Shown here: positions 1 through 5,070 of the stretch, in pieces
Numbering within the stretch: position 1 is the stretch's first letter
How the letters are laid out: each line of letters begins with the position of its first letter
Origin: Alkanindiges sp.
GTDB taxonomy: Bacteria; Pseudomonadota; Gammaproteobacteria; Pseudomonadales; Moraxellaceae
NCBI GenBank assembly: GCA_030152125.1
Contig: JASLIR010000012.1
Span: 1-5,070 of the forward strand
Length of the DNA stretch: 5,070 bases
Direction: 5' to 3'
Translations under genes and position numbers: made by a program
Notes under the pieces: generated by a model
Database searches by the model: none
The model's input: only the letters and a program-made list of their open reading frames with translations
Told to the model about the DNA's origin: nothing

Positions 1-2664
1 GCTTTCATACAGCGCCGCCAGACACAGGAACACAAAGGCAATGGATACCGCATACAGCAATGATGTCTGGCTACTGGATGCATTTTCCTCAAAGGACACG
101 CCACTCCAGGCCAGGTCAAAGCCCTCGTGCTGATCCACCAGTTGTTGCATTTTTTGCATGGCATCACCGGAGCTGACACCTGCTGCCGAAGCGCCCTGAA
201 TTTTCACTGCCGAAAGGCCATTAAAGCGCTGCAGTACCTGCGGCCCCGACGTCCAGCTTAAGTTGCTAAAGGTGGCAAAAGAAACCATTTGTCCGTCTTT
301 CTGGCGGACATACCAGTCAGCCAGGTTTTCCGGACTGGCACGGAACTGCTGGTCACCCTGCATATACACGCGCTTGATACGACCGCGATCCAGAAAATCA
401 TTGATGTAAGTACCACCCCAGGCCGCTGCCAGCGTGGCATTCATATCACTTTGTGCAATGCCCAAAATATTGGCCTGCTTCTGGTCAATATTTAAATGCA
501 GTTGCGCTTTGTCGCTCAGGCTACTCATGCGTACCGAACTGAGCAAAGGATCATCCCCGGCGGTATCCACCAGTTCCTTTTGCGTGCTGACCAGCGCCTG
601 CCGCCCCACACCACCACTGTCGCGCAGCCACATTTCAAAACCGTTAGAGTCACCCAAACCACGAATGGCTGCCGGTGCACCCACGGTAATTTTTGCATCT
701 TTTACATGTTTAAAATGCTTGTTGGCACGCGCAATAATAGCTGCGGCAGAATTATCCTTGCCGGGGCGCGCTGTCCAGTCCACCAGTGAAATAAACGCCT
801 GCCCCACATTTTGCCCGGTACCGGCCTGCGAACGCCCGGTAATCATAATGATAGCATTCAGGTTTTTGTCTTCTTTCTCGGTAAAATAATGCGATATCTG
901 CTCACCCAGCGCTACTGTTCTGGATAACGGCGTCCCTTCTGGCAACTGGTATTGCACGGTTAAAGAGCCCTGATCTTCCTCGGGCAGAAAGCTGGTAGGC
1001 AAACGCAGGTACAGGAAAGTCAGCAAAGCACTAAACAGTACAAAAACCACAGCTGCAATCAGCGGCTGCCTGGTAAATCCGGTTAAACGCTGCTGATAGC
1101 CACGCTGTAACCAGTCAAAACCCTGATTAAAACGGGCAAAAAAGCCAGTACTTTTTTCCACTTTGGGCTTCAGGATAGCCGCACAAATAGCCGGTGTAAT
1201 AGTCAGGGCTACCAGGGCCGACAACACCATGGCCGTAACAATGGTGATGGCAAACTGGCGGTAAATTACCCCGGTAGAGCCACTAAAGAATGCCATGGGA
1301 ATAAATACCGCGGTCAACACCATGGTAATACCAATCACTGCACCCTGAATTTCCTGCATGGATTCAATGGTGGCATCCTTGGCGGACAGATGTTGTTCAT
1401 GCATCAGGCGCTCAATGTTTTCCACCACCACAATGGCATCGTCCACCAGCAGGCCAATGGCCAGCACCAGCGCAAACATGGTCAGGGTATTAATACTAAA
1501 ACCCAGCACCGACAGCACTGCAAAGGTACCCAGCAACACCACCGGTACTGCAATGGTGGGTACCAGTGTGGCACGCCAGCTTTGCAGGAATACAAACATC
1601 ACCACCACCACCAGCACAATCGCTTCCAGCAGGGTTTTAACCACCCCATGAATGGATGCTTTTACAAAGGGCGTGGTATCACGTGGATAGGCCACCTTTA
1701 AGCCCTGTGGCAGGTTTTTCTGTAGCTCGCTCACCTTGGCGCGTACCGCATCCGCCACCTGCAGGGCATTGGCACCGGAAGCCAGCGATACGGACATGGC
1801 GGAGGAGGGGTAGCCGTTAATGCGGGTTACGTTCTGGTAATTTTCCGCACCCAGCTCTATCCGTGCTACATCCTTTAAATACACCAGCCCGCCAGCATTA
1901 GTGGCCTTAATAATAATATTGTTAAACTCATCCACGGTTTGCAGTTGCGACAGCGCTGTGACCTGCGCATTAAAATACTGGCTATCCGCTGCGGGTGCAC
2001 CACCTAGTTCGCCAGCGGTTACCTGGGTGTTCTGTGCAGTGACTGCAGCACGAATGTCGGAAGGAATCAGGCCATACTGGTTCAGCTTTTGCGGGTTAAG
2101 CCAGATACGCATGGCATAGGCAGAACCGAATACACTGGTTTCCCCCACGCCATTCAGGCGCGCCACCGGCTCCTGGATGTTGTTAATCAGGTAATCCGAC
2201 AGGTCAACGTTATTCATCTTGCGGCTGGTATCATAAATACCCACCACCATCAGGGTATCTGTCCCCTGCGATTTGGTAACCGTCACCCCTTGCTGCTGTA
2301 CCGAATCCGGCAGGCGGTTCAGGGCGCGGTTAATATTATTTTGCACCTGTACCTGTGCAGTATCCGGGTTGGTACCCTGGGCAAAGCTGATGCTGATACG
2401 CGACTGGCCGGAGGCAGAGCTGGTTGAAGAGAAATACAAGATATTGTCAATGCCGGTAATTTGCTGTTCCAGCAACTGCGTGACACTGTTTTCTACCGTC
2501 TGGGCAGAAGCGCCAGTGTAATTGGCTGTCACGTTAATCGTAACCGGGGCGATATCAGGATACTGCTCTACCGGCAGTTGCCTAATCGCCACAATTCCCA
2601 TCACCATCACAATGATTGAAATCACGCAGGCAAAAATTGGTCTATCGATAAAAAATCGTGACAT
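1..2664 (-). CDS. RND multidrug efflux pump inner-membrane permease, AcrB/HAE1 family (3' end outside window)
   Basis: This is the proton-driven inner-membrane transporter of a tripartite RND efflux pump, which exports drugs, dyes and detergents through a periplasmic adaptor and an outer-membrane channel. The start at 2664 gives MSRFFIDRPIFA, the standard family N-terminus, and AGGA lies 10 bases upstream. The frame is open for 888 codons with no interruption; AcrB has about 1,050 residues, so roughly 150 are missing (TM9-12 and the relay Lys and Thr). Visible in order: TM1 (about residues 10-28), the porter motif AQVQVQNNINRAL, SVFGSAYAMRIW (about 177-188), TM2 from about 340, the TM4 relay motif GLLVDDAIVVVEN with the proton-carrying pair Asp408-Asp409 (AcrB 407/408), the GSTGVIYRQF segment, FLPEEDQG before the second periplasmic half, AAWGGTYINDFLDRGR, and TM8 ending FLCLAALYES at the window edge. 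Several pocket phenylalanines are replaced (see findings). No adaptor gene lies directly upstream. The family is certain; the orthologue (AdeJ, AdeB, MexB or other) is not. Confidence 0.96.
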   Translation of the reverse strand, partial: MSRFFIDRPIFACVISIIVMVMGIVAIRQLPVEQYPDIAPVTINVTANYTGASAQTVENSVTQLLEQQITGIDNILYFSSTSSASGQSRISISFAQGTNPDTAQVQVQNNINRALNRLPDSVQQQGVTVTKSQGTDTLMVVGIYDTSRKMNNVDLSDYLINNIQEPVARLNGVGETSVFGSAYAMRIWLNPQKLNQYGLIPSDIRAAVTAQNTQVTAGELGGAPAADSQYFNAQVTALSQLQTVDEFNNIIIKATNAGGLVYLKDVARIELGAENYQNVTRINGYPSSAMSVSLASGANALQVADAVRAKVSELQKNLPQGLKVAYPRDTTPFVKASIHGVVKTLLEAIVLVVVVMFVFLQSWRATLVPTIAVPVVLLGTFAVLSVLGFSINTLTMFALVLAIGLLVDDAIVVVENIERLMHEQHLSAKDATIESMQEIQGAVIGITMVLTAVFIPMAFFSGSTGVIYRQFAITIVTAMVLSALVALTITPAICAAILKPKVEKSTGFFARFNQGFDWLQRGYQQRLTGFTRQPLIAAVVFVLFSALLTFLYLRLPTSFLPEEDQGSLTVQYQLPEGTPLSRTVALGEQISHYFTEKEDKNLNAIIMITGRSQAGTGQNVGQAFISLVDWTARPGKDNSAAAIIARANKHFKHVKDAKITVGAPAAIRGLGDSNGFEMWLRDSGGVGRQALVSTQKELVDTAGDDPLLSSVRMSSLSDKAQLHLNIDQKQANILGIAQSDMNATLAAAWGGTYINDFLDRGRIKRVYMQGDQQFRASPENLADWYVRQKDGQMVSFATFSNLSWTSGPQVLQRFNGLSAVKIQGASAAGVSSGDAMQKMQQLVDQHEGFDLAWSGVSFEENASSSQTSLLYAVSIAFVFLCLAALYES

Positions 2665-2744
2665 GCTTGATATTTCCTAAAACGAACCAGCACGGGCCGT
2701 TTCTAAAGAGGCGTATTAACGCTTCAAATTGATGAATGAGTGCA

Positions 2745-2774
2745 ATAATTCACAAAAGCAGGCAACTATGCCAA
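2745..2774 (-). promoter_or_regulatory. Possible sigma70 promoter of the RND pump gene
   Basis: On the minus strand, TTGGCA (2774-2769, 5/6 to the -35 consensus) is followed after 18 bases by AATTAT (2750-2745, 4/6 to the -10 consensus). Transcription would start near 2738 and leave a leader of about 70 bases before the pump start at 2664. The gap holds no adaptor gene, so a promoter here is needed unless transcription comes from further upstream. The region is AT-rich and chance matches are likely, so this is tentative. Confidence 0.3.
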
Positions 2775-2815
2775 AAAATTTTAAAGTGCGTAGATGTTTC
2801 CCTAATTAATTTATT

Positions 2816-2938
2816 TCATAACGGCGCGGCTGTTTGGTGTAGTTTTATTAATATAACAGCGCTTTTGTTCAGTTTCTCAGCCACATTTAAGCCTGCATTC
2901 ACACTGCGTCCATACTGGACAGAATTTGTCGGATTCAT
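2816..2938 (-). CDS. Small hypothetical ORF, 40 residues, strong Shine-Dalgarno
   Basis: A 40-codon minus-strand frame starts MNPTNSVQYGRSVNAG and ends TAAPL before a TGA at 2818-2816. A GGGAGG ribosome-binding site (2952-2947) sits 8 bases before the ATG, which is near-ideal and is the main reason to list it. The product is polar in its first half, with a short hydrophobic run (AVILIKL) near residues 27-33, too short for a membrane segment. I do not recognise a family. It lies in the same direction as the pump gene, 150 bases upstream of it. It could be a small protein, the truncated start of a longer lost gene, or chance. No promoter is evident. Confidence 0.27.
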   Translation of the reverse strand: MNPTNSVQYGRSVNAGLNVAEKLNKSAVILIKLHQTAAPL

Positions 2939-3000
2939 GAATATGCCCTCCCAAGGCCAGTATCTCTGCTATCAACCGGGATTACAGCTGTTTCCCAGGA

Positions 3001-3025
3001 GGGTCTGTTGACATTTCATATGCAG
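3001..3025 (+). repeat. Left terminal inverted repeat of the 266-bp element
   Basis: This 25-bp terminus begins GGGTCTGTTGACA and differs from the right end at element positions 14, 19 and 23. The hexamer GGTCTG (3002-3007) is also complemented locally by CAGACC at 3023-3028, so this end alone could fold into a small hairpin with a 15-base loop. Confidence 0.75.
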
Positions 3026-3030
3026 ACCGC

Positions 3031-3129
3031 GTTGTCGGCTAAAATTGGTTCAAACTAGGCGTGAAACGCAGGCAATGGTAAGCCCTTGGCAAGTTTTACA
3101 ACGAAGTTTGGGGCAATTTTAGCCACAAC
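3031..3129. repeat. Internal inverted repeat A (long imperfect hairpin)
   Basis: The arm 3031-3055 pairs with 3106-3129. The core is a perfect 11-bp block, GGCTAAAATTG at 3037-3047 against CAATTTTAGCC at 3114-3124. It is flanked by GTTGT/ACAAC on the outside (one bulged base) and CAAAC/GTTTG on the inside. The next stretch inward (GTGAAAC near 3060 and GTTTTAC near 3093) could extend the stem. As DNA or RNA this would form one long hairpin in the left half of the element. Confidence 0.65.
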
Positions 3130-3136
3130 CTGAAAG

Positions 3137-3237
3137 GACAGGGACGTTTTTTGGCGCTACTGCGTTATTCATTGCTCATTTAGAATGACTAAAATATCGC
3201 AATTCATGCCTTGCATCGCCTAAAAACGTCCACTGTC
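3137..3237. repeat. Internal inverted repeat B (second hairpin)
   Basis: The arm 3137-3156 (GACAGGGACGTTTTTTGGCG) pairs with 3217-3237, whose reverse complement is GACAG, an extra T, then GGACGTTTTTAGGCG. Apart from that inserted base and one mismatch the arms match. The loop is about 60 bases and AT-rich. With repeat A it gives the element a two-hairpin interior within the outer terminal repeats. Confidence 0.65.
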
Positions 3238-3241
3238 GCAC

Positions 3242-3266
3242 CTTCATCTGAATTGTCAACAGACCC
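3242..3266 (-). repeat. Right terminal inverted repeat of the 266-bp element
   Basis: This is the mirror copy of 3001-3025, with 22 of 25 matches and the outermost 13 bases perfect (TGTCAACAGACCC on the plus strand at 3254-3266). It marks the right boundary, after which the gltA control region begins. Confidence 0.75.
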
Positions 3267-3306
3267 TATACAAATCTGCTTACAAATGCGGCGTTAGGGA
3301 TTAACT

Positions 3307-3335
3307 TTGGCATGTTGTATGCTATGTCATACAAG
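3307..3335 (+). promoter_or_regulatory. Candidate distal gltA promoter
   Basis: TTGGCA (3307-3312, 5/6 to the -35 consensus) is followed by exactly 17 bases and TACAAG (3330-3335, 4/6 to the -10 consensus). The pair spans the inverted repeat at 3315-3334, so a protein bound there would block RNA polymerase. Transcripts would have a leader of about 240 bases. Confidence 0.35.
3315..3334. promoter_or_regulatory. Operator-like inverted repeat TTGTATG-N6-CATACAA
   Basis: Two perfect 7-bp half-sites (3315-3321 and 3328-3334) are separated by 6 bases, a 20-bp dyad of the size bound by dimeric helix-turn-helix repressors. The TTGTAT...ATACAA half-sites recall GntR-family operators, but I cannot assign a regulator. 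The dyad covers the spacer and most of the -10 of the distal promoter candidate, which suggests repression of gltA. Confidence 0.42.
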
Positions 3336-3449
3336 ACTTGCGTTTCATATTCATTTAAGATTGCAGCTCGCTCACTGGTGAATATGGCAAAAAATGCCAG
3401 ATATTTGCATTTTTTACCTCATCAGTCGCGTTTTTAGCGATAAGTATGA

Positions 3450-3477
3450 TTGACAAAATTTCAGTTCAAACTAAGCT
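3450..3477 (+). promoter_or_regulatory. Candidate proximal gltA promoter
   Basis: A perfect -35 consensus TTGACA (3450-3455) is followed after 16 bases by TAAGCT (3472-3477), a weak -10 match (3/6). Transcription would begin around 3484 and give a leader of about 95 bases. The ideal -35 and its position make this the likelier basal promoter, but the weak -10 leaves it unproven. Confidence 0.4.
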
Positions 3478-3565
3478 ATTAGCGCATTTTTTACATGTGG
3501 CGTTCTCGGAAATTTATCCGTCTGAAAAAGTCTTCCGAACAACCAGATCCTACATCCACCAGGAC

Positions 3566-3581
3566 AGGAGAGTTTTTAATG
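3566..3581 (+). promoter_or_regulatory. gltA: gltA ribosome-binding site, decides the start
   Basis: AGGAG at 3566-3570 lies 8 bases before the ATG at 3579. This selects 3579 over an in-frame ATG at 3495, which would add 28 residues (starting [10 protein letters not shown]) that are foreign to the family and would begin almost on top of the proximal promoter. Confidence 0.85.
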
Positions 3582-4865
3582 TCTGAAGCAACTGGCAAAA
3601 AAGCCGTTCTCACGCTCGATGGCAAACAAATTGATTTACCGATTTATAGCGGCACATTAGGTCCAGATGTAATTGACGTTAAGGATATTTCAGCGCAGGG
3701 ACATTTCACCTTCGATCCTGGTTTTATGGCAACAGCGGCCTGTGAATCCAAGATTACCTATATCGATGGTGATGAAGGCATTTTATTACATCGCGGTTAC
3801 CCGATTGATCAGCTGGCAGAAAAAGCTGACTACCTGGAAGTGTGTTATTTGCTGCTCAATGGTGAGCTGCCAAATGCTGAACAGAAAAAAGAATTTTACA
3901 GCAAGGTACGCAATCACACCATGCTGCACGACCAGGTTCACCGTTTCTACAGCGGCTTCCGTCGTGATGCGCATCCAATGGCAGTTATGTGTGGCGTGGT
4001 TGGTGCGCTGTCTGCGTTTTATCATGATGGCCTAGACGTTAACGATTCCAAACACCGTGAAATCACTGCAATCCGCCTGATTGCCAAAGTACCTACTTTG
4101 GCCGCCATGAGCTACAAGTACACCATCGGCCATCCGTTCATGTACCCACGTAACGATTTAAATTACGCGGAAAACTTCCTGTACATGATGTTTGCTACCC
4201 CTGCCGATGTTGACTACAAGGTAAATCCGGTACTGGCTAAAGCCATGGACCGTATTTTCACCCTGCACGCCGACCACGAACAGAATGCATCCACCTCTAC
4301 CGTGCGCTTGGCTGGTTCTACTGGTGCCAACCCGTACGCCTGTATTGCTGCTGGCATTGCTGCCCTGTGGGGCCCTGCACACGGTGGTGCCAACGAAGCC
4401 GTGCTGAAAATGCTGGACGAAATTGGTACTGTTGAAAACGTAGCTGGCTTCATGGAAAAAGTGAAGACCAAAGAAGTGAAGCTGATGGGCTTCGGTCACC
4501 GCGTTTATAAGAACTTTGACCCACGCGCCAAAGTAATGAAGCAAACCTGTGACGAAGTACTGGAAGCACTGGGCATTAATGATCCACAACTGGCTCTGGC
4601 TATGGAACTGGAAAAGATTGCCCTGAACGATGAATACTTCATCAAGCGCAACCTGTATCCAAACGTAGACTTCTACTCTGGTATCATCTTAAAAGCGATT
4701 GGTATCCCTACCAGCATGTTCACGGTAATCTTTGCCTTGGCACGTACTGTAGGCTGGATCAGCCACTGGCTGGAAATGCACAGCGCCCCGTACAAGATTG
4801 GCCGTCCACGCCAGTTGTACAAAGGCAGCCAGCAACGCAATTTTGTTGAGCTGGACCAGCGTTAA
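3579..4865 (+). CDS. gltA: Citrate synthase (type II, hexameric)
   Basis: This enzyme condenses acetyl-CoA with oxaloacetate to citrate and CoA, the cytoplasmic entry step of the TCA cycle. The product has 428 residues, normal for the type II enzyme of Gram-negative bacteria (E. coli 427). The N-terminal beta-rich domain (about 1-60) is present, as in NADH-inhibited hexamers. The catalytic triad is complete: His268 in [11 protein letters not shown], His307 in [16 protein letters not shown] and Asp364 in YPNVDFYSG. Substrate-binding arginines are visible at Arg316 (FDPRAK), Arg389 (FALART) and Arg409 (KIGRPRQLY). Long stretches such as [20 protein letters not shown] are as remembered from Acinetobacter GltA; only the last ~14 residues ([14 protein letters not shown]) look different. 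It appears monocistronic, with a terminator 24 bases after the stop. The start is set by AGGAG at 8 bases and the MSEATGKK N-terminus. I would expect sdhC to be divergent next door in Acinetobacter; here a repeat element and an efflux gene take that place. Confidence 0.98.
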   Translation: MSEATGKKAVLTLDGKQIDLPIYSGTLGPDVIDVKDISAQGHFTFDPGFMATAACESKITYIDGDEGILLHRGYPIDQLAEKADYLEVCYLLLNGELPNAEQKKEFYSKVRNHTMLHDQVHRFYSGFRRDAHPMAVMCGVVGALSAFYHDGLDVNDSKHREITAIRLIAKVPTLAAMSYKYTIGHPFMYPRNDLNYAENFLYMMFATPADVDYKVNPVLAKAMDRIFTLHADHEQNASTSTVRLAGSTGANPYACIAAGIAALWGPAHGGANEAVLKMLDEIGTVENVAGFMEKVKTKEVKLMGFGHRVYKNFDPRAKVMKQTCDEVLEALGINDPQLALAMELEKIALNDEYFIKRNLYPNVDFYSGIILKAIGIPTSMFTVIFALARTVGWISHWLEMHSAPYKIGRPRQLYKGSQQRNFVELDQR

Positions 4866-4880
4866 TTTAACGCCCGGTAA

Positions 4881-5069
4881 TCAACACCTAAAAATGCCCG
4901 CATATGCGGGCATTTTTATTGCTGTAACACGTAACTGGAACCGGCTTATACCCACCTTCAAAAATACGCTGATATTCATACTTGTATGCAAGAAATTGGG
5001 GTGTCCCAGTGCAATCCACGCCGATGTTGCGCCCGCCTCGTTGATGCCTTCTTCAAGCATATGTCCAGT
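4881..5069 (-). pseudogene. Possible truncated aceE (pyruvate dehydrogenase E1) remnant, partial
   Basis: On the minus strand a frame is open from the right window edge to a TGA at 4883-4881. Its first 20 codons (5069-5010) read TGHMLEEGINEAGATSAWIA, which resembles the conserved mid-protein segment of the homodimeric pyruvate dehydrogenase E1 subunit AceE (E. coli GQILQEGINELGAGCSWLA, near residue 520 of 887, as remembered). The expected continuation (AATSYS, then FYIYYSMFGFQRIGD) is absent; the frame instead runs about 42 unrelated codons straight through the gltA terminator. That suggests a gene truncated or joined to other DNA near 5010, or a frameshift. Only 20 residues support the assignment and the upstream part lies outside the window, so chance similarity or a different real gene is possible. 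Confidence 0.4.
4889..4918 (+). terminator. Intrinsic terminator of gltA, symmetric and probably bidirectional
   Basis: A perfect 30-bp palindrome is centred between 4903 and 4904. The GC core ATGCCCGCA/TGCGGGCAT is flanked by A5 on the left and T5 on the right, so it works as a stem plus U-tract on either strand. It lies 24 bases after the gltA stop and would also stop transcription arriving from the right. Confidence 0.9.
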
Positions 5070-5070
5070 T

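Larger units (their letters stand above)
2665..3000. other. AT-rich intergenic stretch between pump gene and mobile-like element
   Basis: This stretch has no convincing gene of normal length. It holds the pump ribosome-binding site, the tentative pump promoter and a small minus-strand ORF with a good Shine-Dalgarno sequence. A plus-strand frame from 2736 runs into the terminal repeat at 3011, but its product is Cys-rich and unfamiliar and it has no ribosome-binding site, so I do not call it. A membrane-fusion (AcrA-type) gene, usually found just upstream of an AcrB-type gene, is absent. Confidence 0.6.
3001..3266. mobile_element. MITE-like non-autonomous element with 25-bp terminal inverted repeats
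   Basis: The left end 3001-3025 and the reverse complement of the right end 3242-3266 match at 22 of 25 positions, starting with a perfect 13-bp block GGGTCTGTTGACA. One more pair (A3000, T3267) extends the perfect block to 14 bp. The enclosed 266 bp contains no open frame of useful size and no transposase, but two further inverted repeats (3031-3129 and 3137-3237). Short size, matched termini, no coding content and an intergenic position are typical of a MITE moved in trans by a related insertion sequence. No clear target-site duplication is visible (left flank CCAGGA, right flank TATACA), so the insertion is either old or duplicates only a base or two. The parent IS family is unknown to me. 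An intergenic RNA-structured repeat is the main alternative. Confidence 0.72.
3267..3578 (+). promoter_or_regulatory. gltA upstream control region
   Basis: This 312-base non-coding stretch separates the inverted-repeat element from gltA. It contains two promoter-like pairs, an operator-like inverted repeat, an A/T-rich 9-bp inverted repeat (AAAAAATGC at 3389-3397, GCATTTTTT at 3407-3415), an 11-bp direct repeat (GCATTTTTTAC at 3407-3417 and 3484-3494) and a possible leader hairpin near 3502-3540. A plus-strand frame of 41 codons (3312-3437) lacks a well-spaced ribosome-binding site and is not called. A long upstream region fits a TCA-cycle entry gene that is usually controlled by carbon source and oxygen; that is family knowledge, not shown here. 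Confidence 0.6.

Noticed and set aside
434..889. Plus-strand frames within the efflux gene
   Set aside because: They lie opposite a clearly conserved 888-codon pump reading frame and show no family features.
2677..2715. Short minus-strand tail YASLETARAGSF ending in TAG just before the pump start, considered as the end of an adaptor gene
   Set aside because: The spacing suits a translationally coupled adaptor gene, but a TAA at 2718-2716 interrupts the frame and nothing upstream resembles an AcrA-type protein.
2736..3011. Plus-strand 91-codon frame in the intergenic region
   Set aside because: No recognisable family, no Shine-Dalgarno, Cys- and Phe-rich composition typical of AT-rich noise, and it ends inside the terminal repeat.
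3389..3415. AAAAAATGC / GCATTTTTT hairpin considered as an intrinsic terminator upstream of gltA
   Set aside because: The stem has only two GC pairs and the T-run is part of the stem, so it is a poor terminator.
3312..3437. 41-codon plus-strand frame beginning MLYAMSYKTC upstream of gltA
   Set aside because: Its start lies inside the candidate promoter and operator, and the only purine run (AGGGA) is about 11 bases away; no sign of coding.
3495..3578. In-frame upstream extension of gltA from ATG 3495
   Set aside because: The added 28 residues are basic and unlike citrate synthase, this start lacks a ribosome-binding site, and the ATG at 3579 has AGGAG at 8 bases and the expected N-terminus.
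4158..4589. Minus-strand frames inside gltA
   Set aside because: Shadow frames of a highly conserved gene; the His/Phe/Val-rich products have no recognisable domain.

Overview
The window looks like chromosomal DNA of a gammaproteobacterium from the Moraxellaceae, close to Acinetobacter. The main basis is the citrate synthase at 3579-4865, whose N-terminus ([10 protein letters not shown]) and long internal blocks match my recollection of Acinetobacter GltA almost word for word. The C-terminal tail differs from Acinetobacter, so a sister genus is possible. No database search was run.

Layout from left to right. Positions 1-2664 hold the first 888 codons of an inner-membrane RND multidrug efflux pump (AcrB/HAE1 family) on the minus strand; its 3' end lies beyond position 1. 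Positions 2665-3000 are AT-rich and mostly non-coding. They hold a possible pump promoter and one small minus-strand ORF with a strong Shine-Dalgarno sequence. Positions 3001-3266 form a compact 266-bp element bounded by 25-bp imperfect terminal inverted repeats (22/25 matches). It has two further nested inverted repeats inside and no transposase, which fits a MITE-like non-autonomous element. Positions 3267-3578 are the gltA control region, with two possible sigma70 promoters; one overlaps a clean 7-6-7 inverted repeat that looks like a repressor operator. gltA follows and ends 24 bases before a perfectly symmetric 30-bp terminator. The last ~60 bases, read on the minus strand, encode a short stretch resembling the middle of the pyruvate dehydrogenase E1 subunit (AceE). 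The similarity then stops abruptly, which suggests a truncated remnant.

The two large genes are divergent and functionally unrelated: drug export, and entry of acetyl-CoA into the TCA cycle. The most interesting points are the nested inverted-repeat element between them, the substituted phenylalanines in the pump's substrate pocket, the operator-like palindrome in front of gltA, and the AceE-like fragment behind it. I see no defence system, CRISPR array, tRNA or rRNA.
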